Shown here: positions 36,832 to 44,786 of the stretch, in pieces | Layout: each line of letters opens with the position of its first letter | How positions within the stretch are numbered: position 1 is the stretch's first letter | Notes under the pieces: generated by a model | The model's database searches: none | What the model was told of the DNA's origin: nothing | What the model saw: only the letters and a program-made list of their open reading frames with translations | Program-made: the position numbers and the translations under genes | Source of the DNA: Streptomyces sp. LBL | GTDB lineage: Bacteria > Actinomycetota > Actinomycetes > Streptomycetales > Streptomycetaceae | Direction of reading: 5' to 3' | Assembly: GCF_029893585.1 (NCBI RefSeq) | Contig: NZ_JARXYX010000014.1 | Span: 1-64,000 of the forward strand | Length of the DNA: 64,000 nucleotides

Positions 36832-37110
36832 AAGTGCTGCGTCCCGTGTCCGGCTCCGGTCGGCGCCTCAGGCGGGACATCCAGCCGGATCTGTTGATCC
36901 AGGAGCGTCGCGCACCGTCGTAGGTGTCGCGGGCAGCCCACCACCACCCGGGTTCCGGGAGCGGTCGGTGGGCCGTTCGTGTGCTGCACGTATGTGCCCA
37001 GAACAGGGGAACGGCTACCTGACATGTCCCTCGTGGATGTGTCGGGATTCCCCGACTGCGGATGCGACCTCCCATAACCCTGAGGCAGCCGAAAAGGAAA
37101 AGGAAAAGAA
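36832..37110 (+). promoter_or_regulatory. Long rpsD leader region
   Basis: These 279 nt hold no gene of normal size. Visible features are a CCCACC...GGTGGG stem enclosing CCCGG/CCGGG (about 36937-36972), a GTCGGG/CCCGAC hairpin (37041-37056), a 17-codon reading frame (37024-37077) and the A/G-rich ribosome-binding site of rpsD. S4 represses its own synthesis in several bacteria, so an autoregulatory leader is possible but unproven. Confidence 0.3.
37024..37077 (+). CDS. Possible 17-residue leader peptide upstream of rpsD
   Basis: An ATG-started frame of 17 codons (MSLVDVSGFPDCGCDLP) ends 33 nt before rpsD. AGGGGAA lies about 11 nt upstream as a weak ribosome-binding site. It also contains the GTCGGG/CCCGAC hairpin. 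Translation is not shown by the sequence alone, and it may be chance. Confidence 0.2.
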   Translation: MSLVDVSGFPDCGCDLP

Positions 37111-37725
37111 GTGGCGAACCAGCCCCGCCCCAAGGTCAAGAAGTCGCGTGCCCTCGGCATCGCGCTGACCCCGAAGGCCGTCAAGTACTTCGAGGCCCGC
37201 CCCTACCCGCCGGGTGAGCACGGCCGCGGCCGCAAGCAGAACTCGGACTACAAGGTCCGTCTGCTCGAGAAGCAGCGTCTGCGCGCGCAGTACGACGTGT
37301 CCGAGCGTCAGCTCGTCCGCGCCTACGAGCGTGCCGCCAAGACCCAGGGCAAGACCGGTGAGGCCCTGGTCATCGAGCTCGAGCGCCGTCTCGACGCGCT
37401 GGTCCTGCGTTCGGGCATCGCCCGTACGATCTACCAGGCCCGCCAGATGGTCGTCCACGGCCACATCGAGGTCAACGGCCAGAAGGTCGACAAGCCGTCC
37501 TTCCGCGTCAGGCCCGACGACGTCGTGATGGTCCGCGAGCGCAGCCGCGAGAAGACCCTGTTCTCGATCGCCCGCGAGGGTGGCTTCGCCCCCGACGGCG
37601 AGACCCCGCGCTACCTCCAGGTGAACCTCCGTGCCCTGGCCTTCCGCCTGGACCGTGAGCCGAACCGCAAGGAGATCCCGGTGATCTGCGACGAGCAGCT
37701 CGTCGTCGAGTACTACGCCCGCTGA
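37111..37725 (+). CDS. rpsD: 30S ribosomal protein S4
   Basis: This is a 204-residue protein that binds 16S rRNA early in assembly. The S4 RNA-binding domain runs from about residue 90 (RLDALVLRSGIARTIYQARQMVVHGHIEVNG). The N-terminus MANQPRPKVKKSRALGIALT lacks the four-Cys zinc site seen in some S4 proteins, so this is the zinc-free (C-minus) form. In many bacteria rpsD lies in the alpha operon; in streptomycetes it stands alone, as here. It starts with GTG after an AAGGAAAAGG ribosome-binding site. Most streptomycetes also carry a second S4 gene elsewhere. Confidence 0.96.
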   Translation: MANQPRPKVKKSRALGIALTPKAVKYFEARPYPPGEHGRGRKQNSDYKVRLLEKQRLRAQYDVSERQLVRAYERAAKTQGKTGEALVIELERRLDALVLRSGIARTIYQARQMVVHGHIEVNGQKVDKPSFRVRPDDVVMVRERSREKTLFSIAREGGFAPDGETPRYLQVNLRALAFRLDREPNRKEIPVICDEQLVVEYYAR

Positions 37726-37760
37726 TCACCCAGCGACGGACGTAGCACCACCTGCGCCTC

Positions 37761-37805
37761 AGCCCGCCGTCCCGCCGCCCTTCCGGGTGGGCGGGGCGGC
37801 GGGCT
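37761..37805 (+). terminator. Strong terminator after rpsD
   Basis: A 16-bp stem (37761-37776 with 37790-37805, one G-T pair) with a 13-nt loop is followed by TTTC. It lies 36 nt after the rpsD stop. Confidence 0.8.
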
Positions 37806-37858
37806 TTCGCATGCGGCACCGTCGCGTAATCCGGTACGGAGCTCCACCCCCGGCGCGA

Positions 37859-37864
37859 TAGGCT
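37859..37864 (+). promoter_or_regulatory. Candidate -10 of the DUF948-alaS operon
   Basis: TAGGCT lies 54 nt before the DUF948 gene. A partial -35 (TACGGA at 37835) sits 18 nt upstream. It follows directly on the rpsD terminator, so a promoter is expected here. Confidence 0.35.
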
Positions 37865-37917
37865 CGCCGTACGACTTTTTCGATCTGCAGGCACGTTTCA
37901 GGGAGCGGGTGCACACA

Positions 37918-38358
37918 GTGTCCGGTGGAGAGGTGGCCGGGATCCTGGTGGCCGTCTTCTGGGCGATCCTGGTCTCCTTCCTCGCCGTAGCGCTGGCGAG
38001 GCTGGCCCAGACGCTCAGGGCGACCACCAAGCTCGTGGCGGACGTGACCGACCAGGCCGTCCCGCTGCTGGCCGACGCCTCCGCGGCGGTGCGCTCCGCG
38101 CAGACCCAGATCGACCGGGTGGACGCGATCGCGTCGGACGTCCAGGACGTCACGTCGAACGCCTCGGCACTGTCGACCACCGTCGCCTCCACCTTCGGCG
38201 GCCCCCTGGTCAAGGTCGCCGCCTTCGGCTACGGCGTGCGCCAGGCCCTCGGCGGCCACAAGGGCGACGTGCCCGTCAAAGCACCCCGGCGTTCGGTGAT
38301 CGTGGGCCGCACGGTCTCTCGGCGGGACAAGCGAGACCTCCGCAAAAAGAAGGACTGA
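37918..38358 (+). CDS. DUF948-family membrane-anchored protein
   Basis: This is a 146-residue protein. An N-terminal span (GILVAVFWAILVSFLAVALA) is followed by a helical, coiled-coil-like segment with ADVTDQAVPLLADASAAV and a basic C-terminus (RRDKRDLRKKKD). This is typical of DUF948 proteins, which resemble methyl-accepting-protein-like helical regions but have no known role. A GTG at 37909 would add three residues; the GTG at 37918 fits family N-termini (SGGEVAGIL) better. It is followed after 9 nt by another small gene and then alaS. Confidence 0.8.
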   Translation: MSGGEVAGILVAVFWAILVSFLAVALARLAQTLRATTKLVADVTDQAVPLLADASAAVRSAQTQIDRVDAIASDVQDVTSNASALSTTVASTFGGPLVKVAAFGYGVRQALGGHKGDVPVKAPRRSVIVGRTVSRRDKRDLRKKKD

Positions 38359-38367
38359 GAGCCAGCG

Positions 38368-38724
38368 ATGTTCCGCCGTACCTTCTGGTTCACCTCCGGC
38401 GTGGCCGCCGGTGTGTGGGCCACCACCAAGGTCAACCGCAAGCTGAAGCAGCTGACGCCCGAGAACCTCGCCGTGAGCGCGGCGAACAAGGCGCTCGAGG
38501 CAGGTCACCGCCTCAAGGACCGCGCGGTGGGCTTCGCGCTGGACGTCCGGGACAACATGGCCCAGCGGGAGGCGGAGCTGGGCGACGCCCTCGGGATCAA
38601 CGAGAACCCCGAGCTTCCCTCCCCCCGGCGGTACGCCGCCATCGAGAACCGCAGCAACCCGAAGTCCGTCGACAGAGACAGCGACAGGACGACGTACTCG
38701 TACAACCGGAATGAGGACCACTGA
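38368..38724 (+). CDS. Small conserved actinobacterial protein (DUF6167-like)
   Basis: This is a 118-residue protein. The N-terminus (MFRRTFWFTSGVAAGVWATTKVNRKLK) has a weak hydrophobic stretch that may touch the membrane. A helical middle and a hydrophilic, disordered tail rich in Asn, Arg and Ser follow. I recognise the N-terminal pattern from actinobacterial genomes but not a function. It sits between the DUF948 gene and alaS, and its TGA shares one base with the alaS ATG, so it is read together with them. Confidence 0.75.
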   Translation: MFRRTFWFTSGVAAGVWATTKVNRKLKQLTPENLAVSAANKALEAGHRLKDRAVGFALDVRDNMAQREAELGDALGINENPELPSPRRYAAIENRSNPKSVDRDSDRTTYSYNRNEDH

Positions 38725-41396
38725 TGGAGTCGGCTGAAATCCGCCGCCGCTGGTTGAGCTTCTTCGAGGAGCGCGGTCACACCGTCGTCCCTTCGGCGTC
38801 GCTCATCGCGGACGACCCGACTCTGCTCCTCGTCCCGGCCGGCATGGTGCCCTTCAAGCCCTACTTCCTGGGTGAGGTCAAGCCGCCGTACGCGCGCGCC
38901 ACCAGCGTGCAGAAGTGCGTGCGCACGCCCGACATCGAAGAGGTCGGCAAGACCACGCGCCACGGCACCTTCTTCCAGATGTGCGGCAACTTCTCCTTCG
39001 GCGACTACTTCAAGGAAGGCGCCATCAAATACGCCTGGGAGCTGCTCACCAGCCCCCAGGACAAGGGTGGTTACGGTCTGGAGCCCGAGAAGCTCTGGAT
39101 CACCGTCTACCTGGAGGACGACGAGGCCGAGCGCATCTGGCACGACGTCGTCGGCGTGCCGAAGGAGCGCATCCAGCGTCTCGGCAAGAAGGACAACTAC
39201 TGGTCCATGGGCGTCCCCGGCCCCTGCGGCCCCTGTTCCGAGATCAACTACGACCGCGGCCCCGAGTTCGGCGTCGAGGGCGGCCCCGCTGTCAACGACG
39301 AGCGGTACGTGGAGATCTGGAACCTCGTCTTCATGCAGTACGAGCGAGGCGAGGGCACCAGCAAGGAGGACTTCGAGATCCTCGGGGACCTGCCGAGCAA
39401 GAACATCGACACGGGCCTCGGCCTCGAGCGGCTCGCCATGATTCTGCAGGGCGTGCAGAACATGTACGAGATCGACACCTCGATGGCCGTCATCAAGAAG
39501 GCCACCGAGCTGACCGGCGTCGAGTACGGCCACGCCCACGACTCGGACGTCTCGCTGCGCGTGGTCACCGACCACATGCGCACCTCCGTGATGCTCATCG
39601 GCGACGGTGTGACCCCCGGCAACGAGGGCCGCGGCTATGTCCTGCGCCGCATCATGCGCCGCGCCATCCGCAACATGCGTCTGCTCGGTGCCACCGGCCC
39701 GGTCGTCAAGGACCTGATCGACACGGTCATCGAGATGATGGGTCGGCAGTACCCCGAGCTGGTCACCGACCGCGAGCGCATCGAGAAGGTCGCCGTCGCC
39801 GAGGAGGACGCCTTCCTCAAGACGCTGAAGGCCGGCACCAACATCCTCGACACCGCCGTCACCGATACCAAGCAGGCCGGAGGCGCCGTCCTGTCCGGCG
39901 ACAAGGCCTTCCTGCTCCACGACACCTGGGGCTTCCCGATCGACCTCACCCTGGAGATGGCCGCCGAGCAGGGCCTGTCCGTGGACGAGGACGGCTTCCG
40001 CCGCCTGATGAAGGAACAGCGGGAGCGCGCCAAGGCCGACGCCCGGTCCAAGAAGACCGGCCACGCCGATCTCGGCGCCTACCGCGAGATCGCCGACCGG
40101 GCCGGCGAGACCGACTTCATCGGCTACGCGGACACCGAGGCCGAGTCCACGGTCGTCGGCATTCTCGTCGACGGTGTCTCCTCACCCGCCGCCACCGAGG
40201 GCGACGAGGTCGAGATCGTCCTCGACCGCACCCCGTTCTACGCCGAGGGCGGCGGCCAGATCGGCGACACCGGCCGCATCAAGGTGGACTCCGGTGCCGT
40301 CATCGAGATCCGCGACTGTCAGAAGCCGGTCCCGGGCGTGTACGTCCACAAGGGCGTCGTTCAGTTCGGCGAGGTCACCGTCGGTGCCACGGCCCACGCC
40401 TCGATCGACAACCGCCGCCGTACGGCCATCGCCCGCGCCCACTCGGCCACGCACCTCACCCACCAGGCCCTGCGTGACGCCCTCGGCCCGACAGCCGCCC
40501 AGGCCGGTTCCGAGAACCAGCCCGGCCGCTTCCGCTTCGACTTCGGTTCGCCGTCCGCCGTTCCCACGGCCGTGATGACCGACGTCGAGCAGAAGATCAA
40601 CGAGGTGCTCGCCCGCGACCTGGACGTCCGCGCCGACGTCATGGGCATCGACGACGCCAGGAAGCAGGGCGCGATCGCCGAGTTCGGCGAGAAGTACGGC
40701 GAGCGCGTCCGGGTCGTCACCATCGGTGACTTCTCCAAGGAGCTGTGCGGCGGCACGCACGTCCACAACACCGCCCAGCTCGGCCTGGTGAAGCTGCTCG
40801 GCGAGTCGTCCATCGGCTCGGGTGTCCGCCGTATCGAGGCCCTCGTCGGTGTCGACGCCTACAACTTCCTCGCCCGTGAGCACACGGTCGTCGCCCAGCT
40901 CCAGGAGCTGGTCAAGGGCCGCCCCGAGGAGCTCCCGGAGAAGATTTCCGCCATGCTCGGCAAGCTGAAGGACGCCGAGAAGGAGATCGAGAAGTTCCGC
41001 GCCGAGAAGGTCCTCCAGGCCGCCGCCGGTCTCGTCGAGTCCGCCAAGGACGTCCGCGGGATCGCCGTCGTCACCGGTCAGGTCCCGGACGGCACCACGG
41101 CCGACGACCTACGCAAGCTGGTCCTCGACGTGCGCGGCCGCATCCAGGGCGGACGGGCCGCGGTCGTGGCCCTGTTCACCGTCAACAACGGCAAGCCGCT
41201 GACGGTCATCGCCACCAACGAGGCCGCCCGTGAGCGCGGTCTGAAGGCCGGTGACCTGGTCCGAACGGCCGCCAAGACCCTCGGCGGCGGCGGTGGCGGC
41301 AAGCCGGACGTCGCCCAGGGCGGCGGGCAGAACCCGGCCGCCGTCGGCGACGCCATCGACGCCGTCGAACGCCTCGTGGCCGAGACGGCGAAGTAA
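38724..41396 (+). CDS. alaS: Alanine-tRNA ligase
   Basis: This is an 890-residue class II synthetase. The N-terminal catalytic core begins ESAEIRRRWLSFFEERGHT and contains RTPDIEEVGKTTRHGTFFQM. The editing domain has the zinc-binding HSATHLTHQALRDALG and CGGTHVHNTAQLG motifs (H-x3-H and C-x3-H). A C-terminal oligomerisation/C-Ala domain ends with GGGGGGKPDVAQGGG. It attaches alanine to tRNA-Ala and clears mischarged serine and glycine. The ATG overlaps the upstream stop by one base. Confidence 0.97.
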   Translation: MESAEIRRRWLSFFEERGHTVVPSASLIADDPTLLLVPAGMVPFKPYFLGEVKPPYARATSVQKCVRTPDIEEVGKTTRHGTFFQMCGNFSFGDYFKEGAIKYAWELLTSPQDKGGYGLEPEKLWITVYLEDDEAERIWHDVVGVPKERIQRLGKKDNYWSMGVPGPCGPCSEINYDRGPEFGVEGGPAVNDERYVEIWNLVFMQYERGEGTSKEDFEILGDLPSKNIDTGLGLERLAMILQGVQNMYEIDTSMAVIKKATELTGVEYGHAHDSDVSLRVVTDHMRTSVMLIGDGVTPGNEGRGYVLRRIMRRAIRNMRLLGATGPVVKDLIDTVIEMMGRQYPELVTDRERIEKVAVAEEDAFLKTLKAGTNILDTAVTDTKQAGGAVLSGDKAFLLHDTWGFPIDLTLEMAAEQGLSVDEDGFRRLMKEQRERAKADARSKKTGHADLGAYREIADRAGETDFIGYADTEAESTVVGILVDGVSSPAATEGDEVEIVLDRTPFYAEGGGQIGDTGRIKVDSGAVIEIRDCQKPVPGVYVHKGVVQFGEVTVGATAHASIDNRRRTAIARAHSATHLTHQALRDALGPTAAQAGSENQPGRFRFDFGSPSAVPTAVMTDVEQKINEVLARDLDVRADVMGIDDARKQGAIAEFGEKYGERVRVVTIGDFSKELCGGTHVHNTAQLGLVKLLGESSIGSGVRRIEALVGVDAYNFLAREHTVVAQLQELVKGRPEELPEKISAMLGKLKDAEKEIEKFRAEKVLQAAAGLVESAKDVRGIAVVTGQVPDGTTADDLRKLVLDVRGRIQGGRAAVVALFTVNNGKPLTVIATNEAARERGLKAGDLVRTAAKTLGGGGGGKPDVAQGGGQNPAAVGDAIDAVERLVAETAK

Positions 41397-41406
41397 GGCT
41401 GACGAG

Positions 41407-41871
41407 ATGCGCAGAGGACGTCGACTCGCGATCGACGTCGGGGACGCCCGCATCGGGGTCGCCTCGTGCGACCCCGACGGGATTCTCGCCACTCCGGTGG
41501 AGACGGTCCCCGGGCGTGACGTCCCGGCAGCCCACCGCAGGCTGAAGCAGCTGGTCGAGGAGTACGAGCCGATCGAGGTCGTCGTCGGTCTTCCTCGCTC
41601 CCTCAAGGGGGGCGAGGGCCCGGCCGCCCTCAAGGTCCGCGGCTTCGCGCAGGAGCTCGCGAAGGGGATCACGCCGATCGGGGTGAGACTCGTCGATGAG
41701 CGGATGACGACCGTGACGGCCAGTCAGGGACTGCGCGCCTCGGGAGTGAAATCCAAGAAGGGCAGATCGGTCATCGACCAGGTTGCGGCCGTGATCATCC
41801 TCCAGCAGGCGTTGGAATCCGAACGGGTGTCAGATAAAGCACCTGGGGAGGGCGTCGAAGTGGTCATCTGA
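41407..41871 (+). CDS. ruvX: Holliday junction resolvase-like protein RuvX (YqgF)
   Basis: This is a 154-residue RNase H-fold protein. The catalytic strand is LAIDVGDARIGVASCD, followed by EVVVGLPRSLKGGEG and VRLVDERMTTVTAS, with a C-terminal Asp in KGRSVIDQVAAVIIL. In E. coli the family member acts in 16S rRNA 5'-end maturation; in mycobacteria a resolvase activity was described. It lies 10 nt after alaS and before mltG, a cluster conserved across many bacteria. The start is the ATG at 41407. Confidence 0.92.
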   Translation: MRRGRRLAIDVGDARIGVASCDPDGILATPVETVPGRDVPAAHRRLKQLVEEYEPIEVVVGLPRSLKGGEGPAALKVRGFAQELAKGITPIGVRLVDERMTTVTASQGLRASGVKSKKGRSVIDQVAAVIILQQALESERVSDKAPGEGVEVVI

Positions 41872-41992
41872 TCGCGATACGGTAACGTGCCGCGCGATGT
41901 GGAGGCATTCGAACAGCCACCGCACACAGAGAGGCGGAACGGGAACCGGGCCGTAGACACGCGACCAGCCGCCTCGCGGCTCTAGGGGATCG

Positions 41993-43759
41993 ATGACTGA
42001 GTATGGCCGGGGCGAAGGCTCCGAACCGTGGCATCCGGAGGACCCCTTGTACGGGGACGGATGGGACGGACAGCAGACCCACCCGGGCCGGCAGTCCCCC
42101 TACGGCGGCCAGCCGCAGCACTATCCGGAGCAGCCGCAGCAGCCGCAGTACGACCAGCAAGGCTGGGGCGACAGCCAGCAGGCCGCATACGGTCAGGCGC
42201 AGCAGCAGTACGGCGAGCAGCAGCACTTCCAGCAGCATTACGGGCAGCAGCAGTACGACCCGCATTACGGGCAGCAGCAGTACGCGGGCCAGCAGCAGAA
42301 CCAGAACCAGCAGCAGCAACAACACCAGCACAACCAGCAGCAACAACACCAGCACAACCAGCAGCAGTACGACAACGGCGGCTGGGCCACCGGCACGCAC
42401 ACGCGCGTCCAGTACACCGACCCGTCGGACCCGTACGGACAGCAGAACACGGCGTACGAGGGCGAACAGCCCGACCACTACGGCACCCCGGACGCCTACC
42501 CGCCGCCGGAGCCGCCCGCCCGCCGCGGAGCCGAGCCCGAACCGCCGCGGACCGACTGGGATCCCGGCCCCGACCAGGGCGAACATGCCTTCTTCGCGGG
42601 CGACGACGACGAGGACGACTCGGACGACCCGAAAGAGGGCCGCGGTGACCGCAAGGGCCGGGGCGGCAAGAAACCGAAGAAGCGGCGCAGCGGATGCGCC
42701 TGTCTGGTGCTGGTAGTGATCTTCGCCGGGGGAGTCGGCGGAGTCGGCTACTTCGGCTACCAGTACTACCAGGACCGTTTCAGCGCGGCGCCGGACTACG
42801 CGGGTGACGGAAACGGCGATCAGGTCACCGTGACCATCCCCAAGGGCGCCGGCGGCTATGTGATCGGCCAGCAGCTGAAGAAGGCGGGCGTCGTCGAGAG
42901 CGTCGACGCGTTCGTCTCCGCGCAGCAGTCGAATCCCCAGGGCAAGACGATCCAGGACGGCGTCTACACGCTGCAGAAGCGCATGTCGGCCGCGAGCGCG
43001 ATCGAACTGTTGCTCAGTCCGAAGAGCCGCAGCAACCTGATCATCGCCGAGGGCTGGCGCAACTCGAAGATCTACGACTCGATCGACAAGCGCCTCGAAG
43101 TGCCGGACGGCACCACGGCGAGCGTGGCGAAGAAGCAGTACAAGAGCCTCGGCCTGCCCGACTGGGCGCTCGGGCATCCCGATCTGAAGGATCCGCTCGA
43201 AGGATTTCTCTACCCCTCCAGCTATGGGGTCAGCAAGGGCCAGAAGCCCGAGGATGTTCTCAAGGACATGGTCTCCCGAGCCACTGAAACGTACGAAAAG
43301 CTCGGCCTGGAGAAGAAGGCGAAGGGCCTCGGACTCGACGACCCCTGGCAGTTGCTCACCGTCGCGAGCCTTGCCCAGGCCGAAGGCACCAGCCACGACG
43401 ATTTCCGTAAAATGGCCGAGGTCGTCTACAACCGTCTCAAACCCGGCAACCCCGAGACCTACGGTTCGCTGGAGTTCGACTCCACGTACAACTATGTGAA
43501 GAACCAGAGCAAGATTGACCTGAGCATCGCCGAGCTGCGCAAATACAACAACCCTTACAACACGTACTACATCAAGGGCCTGCCCCCCGGCCCCATCGAC
43601 AACCCCGGTGACGAGGCGCTCAGGGGCGCGCTCAACCCGACGGACGACGGCTGGTACTACTTCATCTCGATGGACGGCAAGACCAGCAAGTTCACGAAGA
43701 AGCTCGCGGAACACCAGAAACTGGTCAACGAGTGGAACGCGTCAAGGAACAAGAACTGA
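41993..43759 (+). CDS. mltG: Endolytic murein transglycosylase MltG
   Basis: This is a 588-residue membrane enzyme. An unusual cytoplasmic N-terminus of about 230 residues is Gln/Tyr/His-rich at 40-127 and then acidic and basic (DDDEDDSDD, KKPKKRR). One span lies at about 235-257. Outside, a LysM-like region (VTIPKGAGGYVIGQQLKKAG) precedes the YceG catalytic domain with LLTVASLAQAEGTSHDDF, whose Glu is the likely catalytic residue, and YNTYYIKGLPPGPIDNPG. MltG cuts nascent glycan strands and sets their length. A short AGCCGC/GCGGCT hairpin lies 12 nt before the start. The stop overlaps aroE by one base. Confidence 0.93.
   Translation: MTEYGRGEGSEPWHPEDPLYGDGWDGQQTHPGRQSPYGGQPQHYPEQPQQPQYDQQGWGDSQQAAYGQAQQQYGEQQHFQQHYGQQQYDPHYGQQQYAGQQQNQNQQQQQHQHNQQQQHQHNQQQYDNGGWATGTHTRVQYTDPSDPYGQQNTAYEGEQPDHYGTPDAYPPPEPPARRGAEPEPPRTDWDPGPDQGEHAFFAGDDDEDDSDDPKEGRGDRKGRGGKKPKKRRSGCACLVLVVIFAGGVGGVGYFGYQYYQDRFSAAPDYAGDGNGDQVTVTIPKGAGGYVIGQQLKKAGVVESVDAFVSAQQSNPQGKTIQDGVYTLQKRMSAASAIELLLSPKSRSNLIIAEGWRNSKIYDSIDKRLEVPDGTTASVAKKQYKSLGLPDWALGHPDLKDPLEGFLYPSSYGVSKGQKPEDVLKDMVSRATETYEKLGLEKKAKGLGLDDPWQLLTVASLAQAEGTSHDDFRKMAEVVYNRLKPGNPETYGSLEFDSTYNYVKNQSKIDLSIAELRKYNNPYNTYYIKGLPPGPIDNPGDEALRGALNPTDDGWYYFISMDGKTSKFTKKLAEHQKLVNEWNASRNKN
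42311..42358. repeat. Perfect 24-bp tandem duplication in mltG
   Basis: Two identical 24-bp units (42311-42334 and 42335-42358) each encode QQQQHQHN, residues 107-122 of MltG, within a longer CAG/CAA-rich tract. The unit is a multiple of three, so copy number can change without a frameshift. Confidence 0.95.
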
Positions 43760-44586
43760 TGACCGCCCCCCGAAGGGCCGCCGTTCTCGGCAAACCGATC
43801 GCCCACTCCCTCTCCCCGGCACTGCACCGCGCCGCCTACGAGGAACTGGGCCTCACCGGTTGGTCGTACGACCGGTTCGAGCTGGACGAGGCGGCCCTGC
43901 CCGGGTTCTTCGCGCAGCTCGGCCCCGAGTGGGCCGGGCTGTCGGTGACCATGCCGCTGAAGCGGGCCGTCATTCCGCTGCTCGACGAGATCAGCGAGAC
44001 GGCGGCCACGGTCGGCACGGTCAACACGGTCGTGTTCACCGAGGACGGCCGCAGTGTCGGCGACAACACCGACATCCCCGGCATGGTCGCCGCCCTGCGG
44101 GAACACGGGATCGAACAGGTCGACTCGGCGGCCATCCTCGGCGCCGGCGCCACCGCCTCCTCCGCGCTCGCCGCGCTGGCCCGCGTCTGCACCGGCGAGG
44201 TCGTCGCCTACGTCCGCAGCGAGGCCCGCGCCGCCGAGATGCGGAAGTGGGGGGAGCGGCTCGACATCGAGGTGCGGACGGCCCACTGGGCGGACGCCGC
44301 ACAGGCCCTGCGCGCACCACTGGTCATCTCCACCACCCCCGCCGGTACGACCGACGCGCTGTCCTCGGCGGTACCGGAACGGCCCGCGACCCTCTTCGAC
44401 GTGCTCTACGACCCGTGGCCGACCGAGCTCGCGGCCCGCTGGTCGGCGTACGGCGGGGCCGTGCTCGGCGGACTCGACCTGCTGGTGCACCAGGCGGTGC
44501 TGCAGGTGGAGCAGATGACGGGACGCACGCCGGCCCCGCTGGACGCCATGCGCAAGGCCGGCGAACACGCGCTCGCGGCCCGATAG
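43759..44586 (+). CDS. aroE: Shikimate dehydrogenase
   Basis: This is a 275-residue enzyme that reduces 3-dehydroshikimate with NADPH. The substrate-binding start is VLGKPIAHSLSPALHRAAY, the catalytic Lys lies in SVTMPLKRAVIPLLD, the Asp is in GDNTDIPGM, and the nucleotide-binding loop is AILGAGATASSALAAL. The ATG at 43759 overlaps the mltG stop (TGATG) and has AAGGAA upstream; an earlier in-frame GTG would run into mltG. It is the first of four shikimate-pathway genes here. Confidence 0.92.
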   Translation: MTAPRRAAVLGKPIAHSLSPALHRAAYEELGLTGWSYDRFELDEAALPGFFAQLGPEWAGLSVTMPLKRAVIPLLDEISETAATVGTVNTVVFTEDGRSVGDNTDIPGMVAALREHGIEQVDSAAILGAGATASSALAALARVCTGEVVAYVRSEARAAEMRKWGERLDIEVRTAHWADAAQALRAPLVISTTPAGTTDALSSAVPERPATLFDVLYDPWPTELAARWSAYGGAVLGGLDLLVHQAVLQVEQMTGRTPAPLDAMRKAGEHALAAR

Positions 44587-44786
44587 CGCCGCGGCACCAG
44601 GAGCCGCCCGGCCCCCCGTCGGGACGGCGGCGCTCCGTCCGCCCTGTGGACCGGCGGCCGGGCCCCGGGGCCGGACGTGGGAGAATCGGAGGTGGCGGGC
44701 CGGGGCCGCGCACCGGTCGTGCCGATGCCGTACGCGAGAACACGTGTACGGCGGGCAGTACCAGGCGCGAGCATGGAGGAGCACCG

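Noticed and set aside
42265..42450. Cys/Trp-rich 61-codon frame on the minus strand
   Set aside because: It is the antisense of the CAG/CAA-rich mltG tail; its composition is explained entirely by the reverse complement of Gln codons.
43732..43758. Earlier GTG start for aroE
   Set aside because: It lies inside mltG. The ATG at 43759 has AAGGAA upstream and gives the normal N-terminus.
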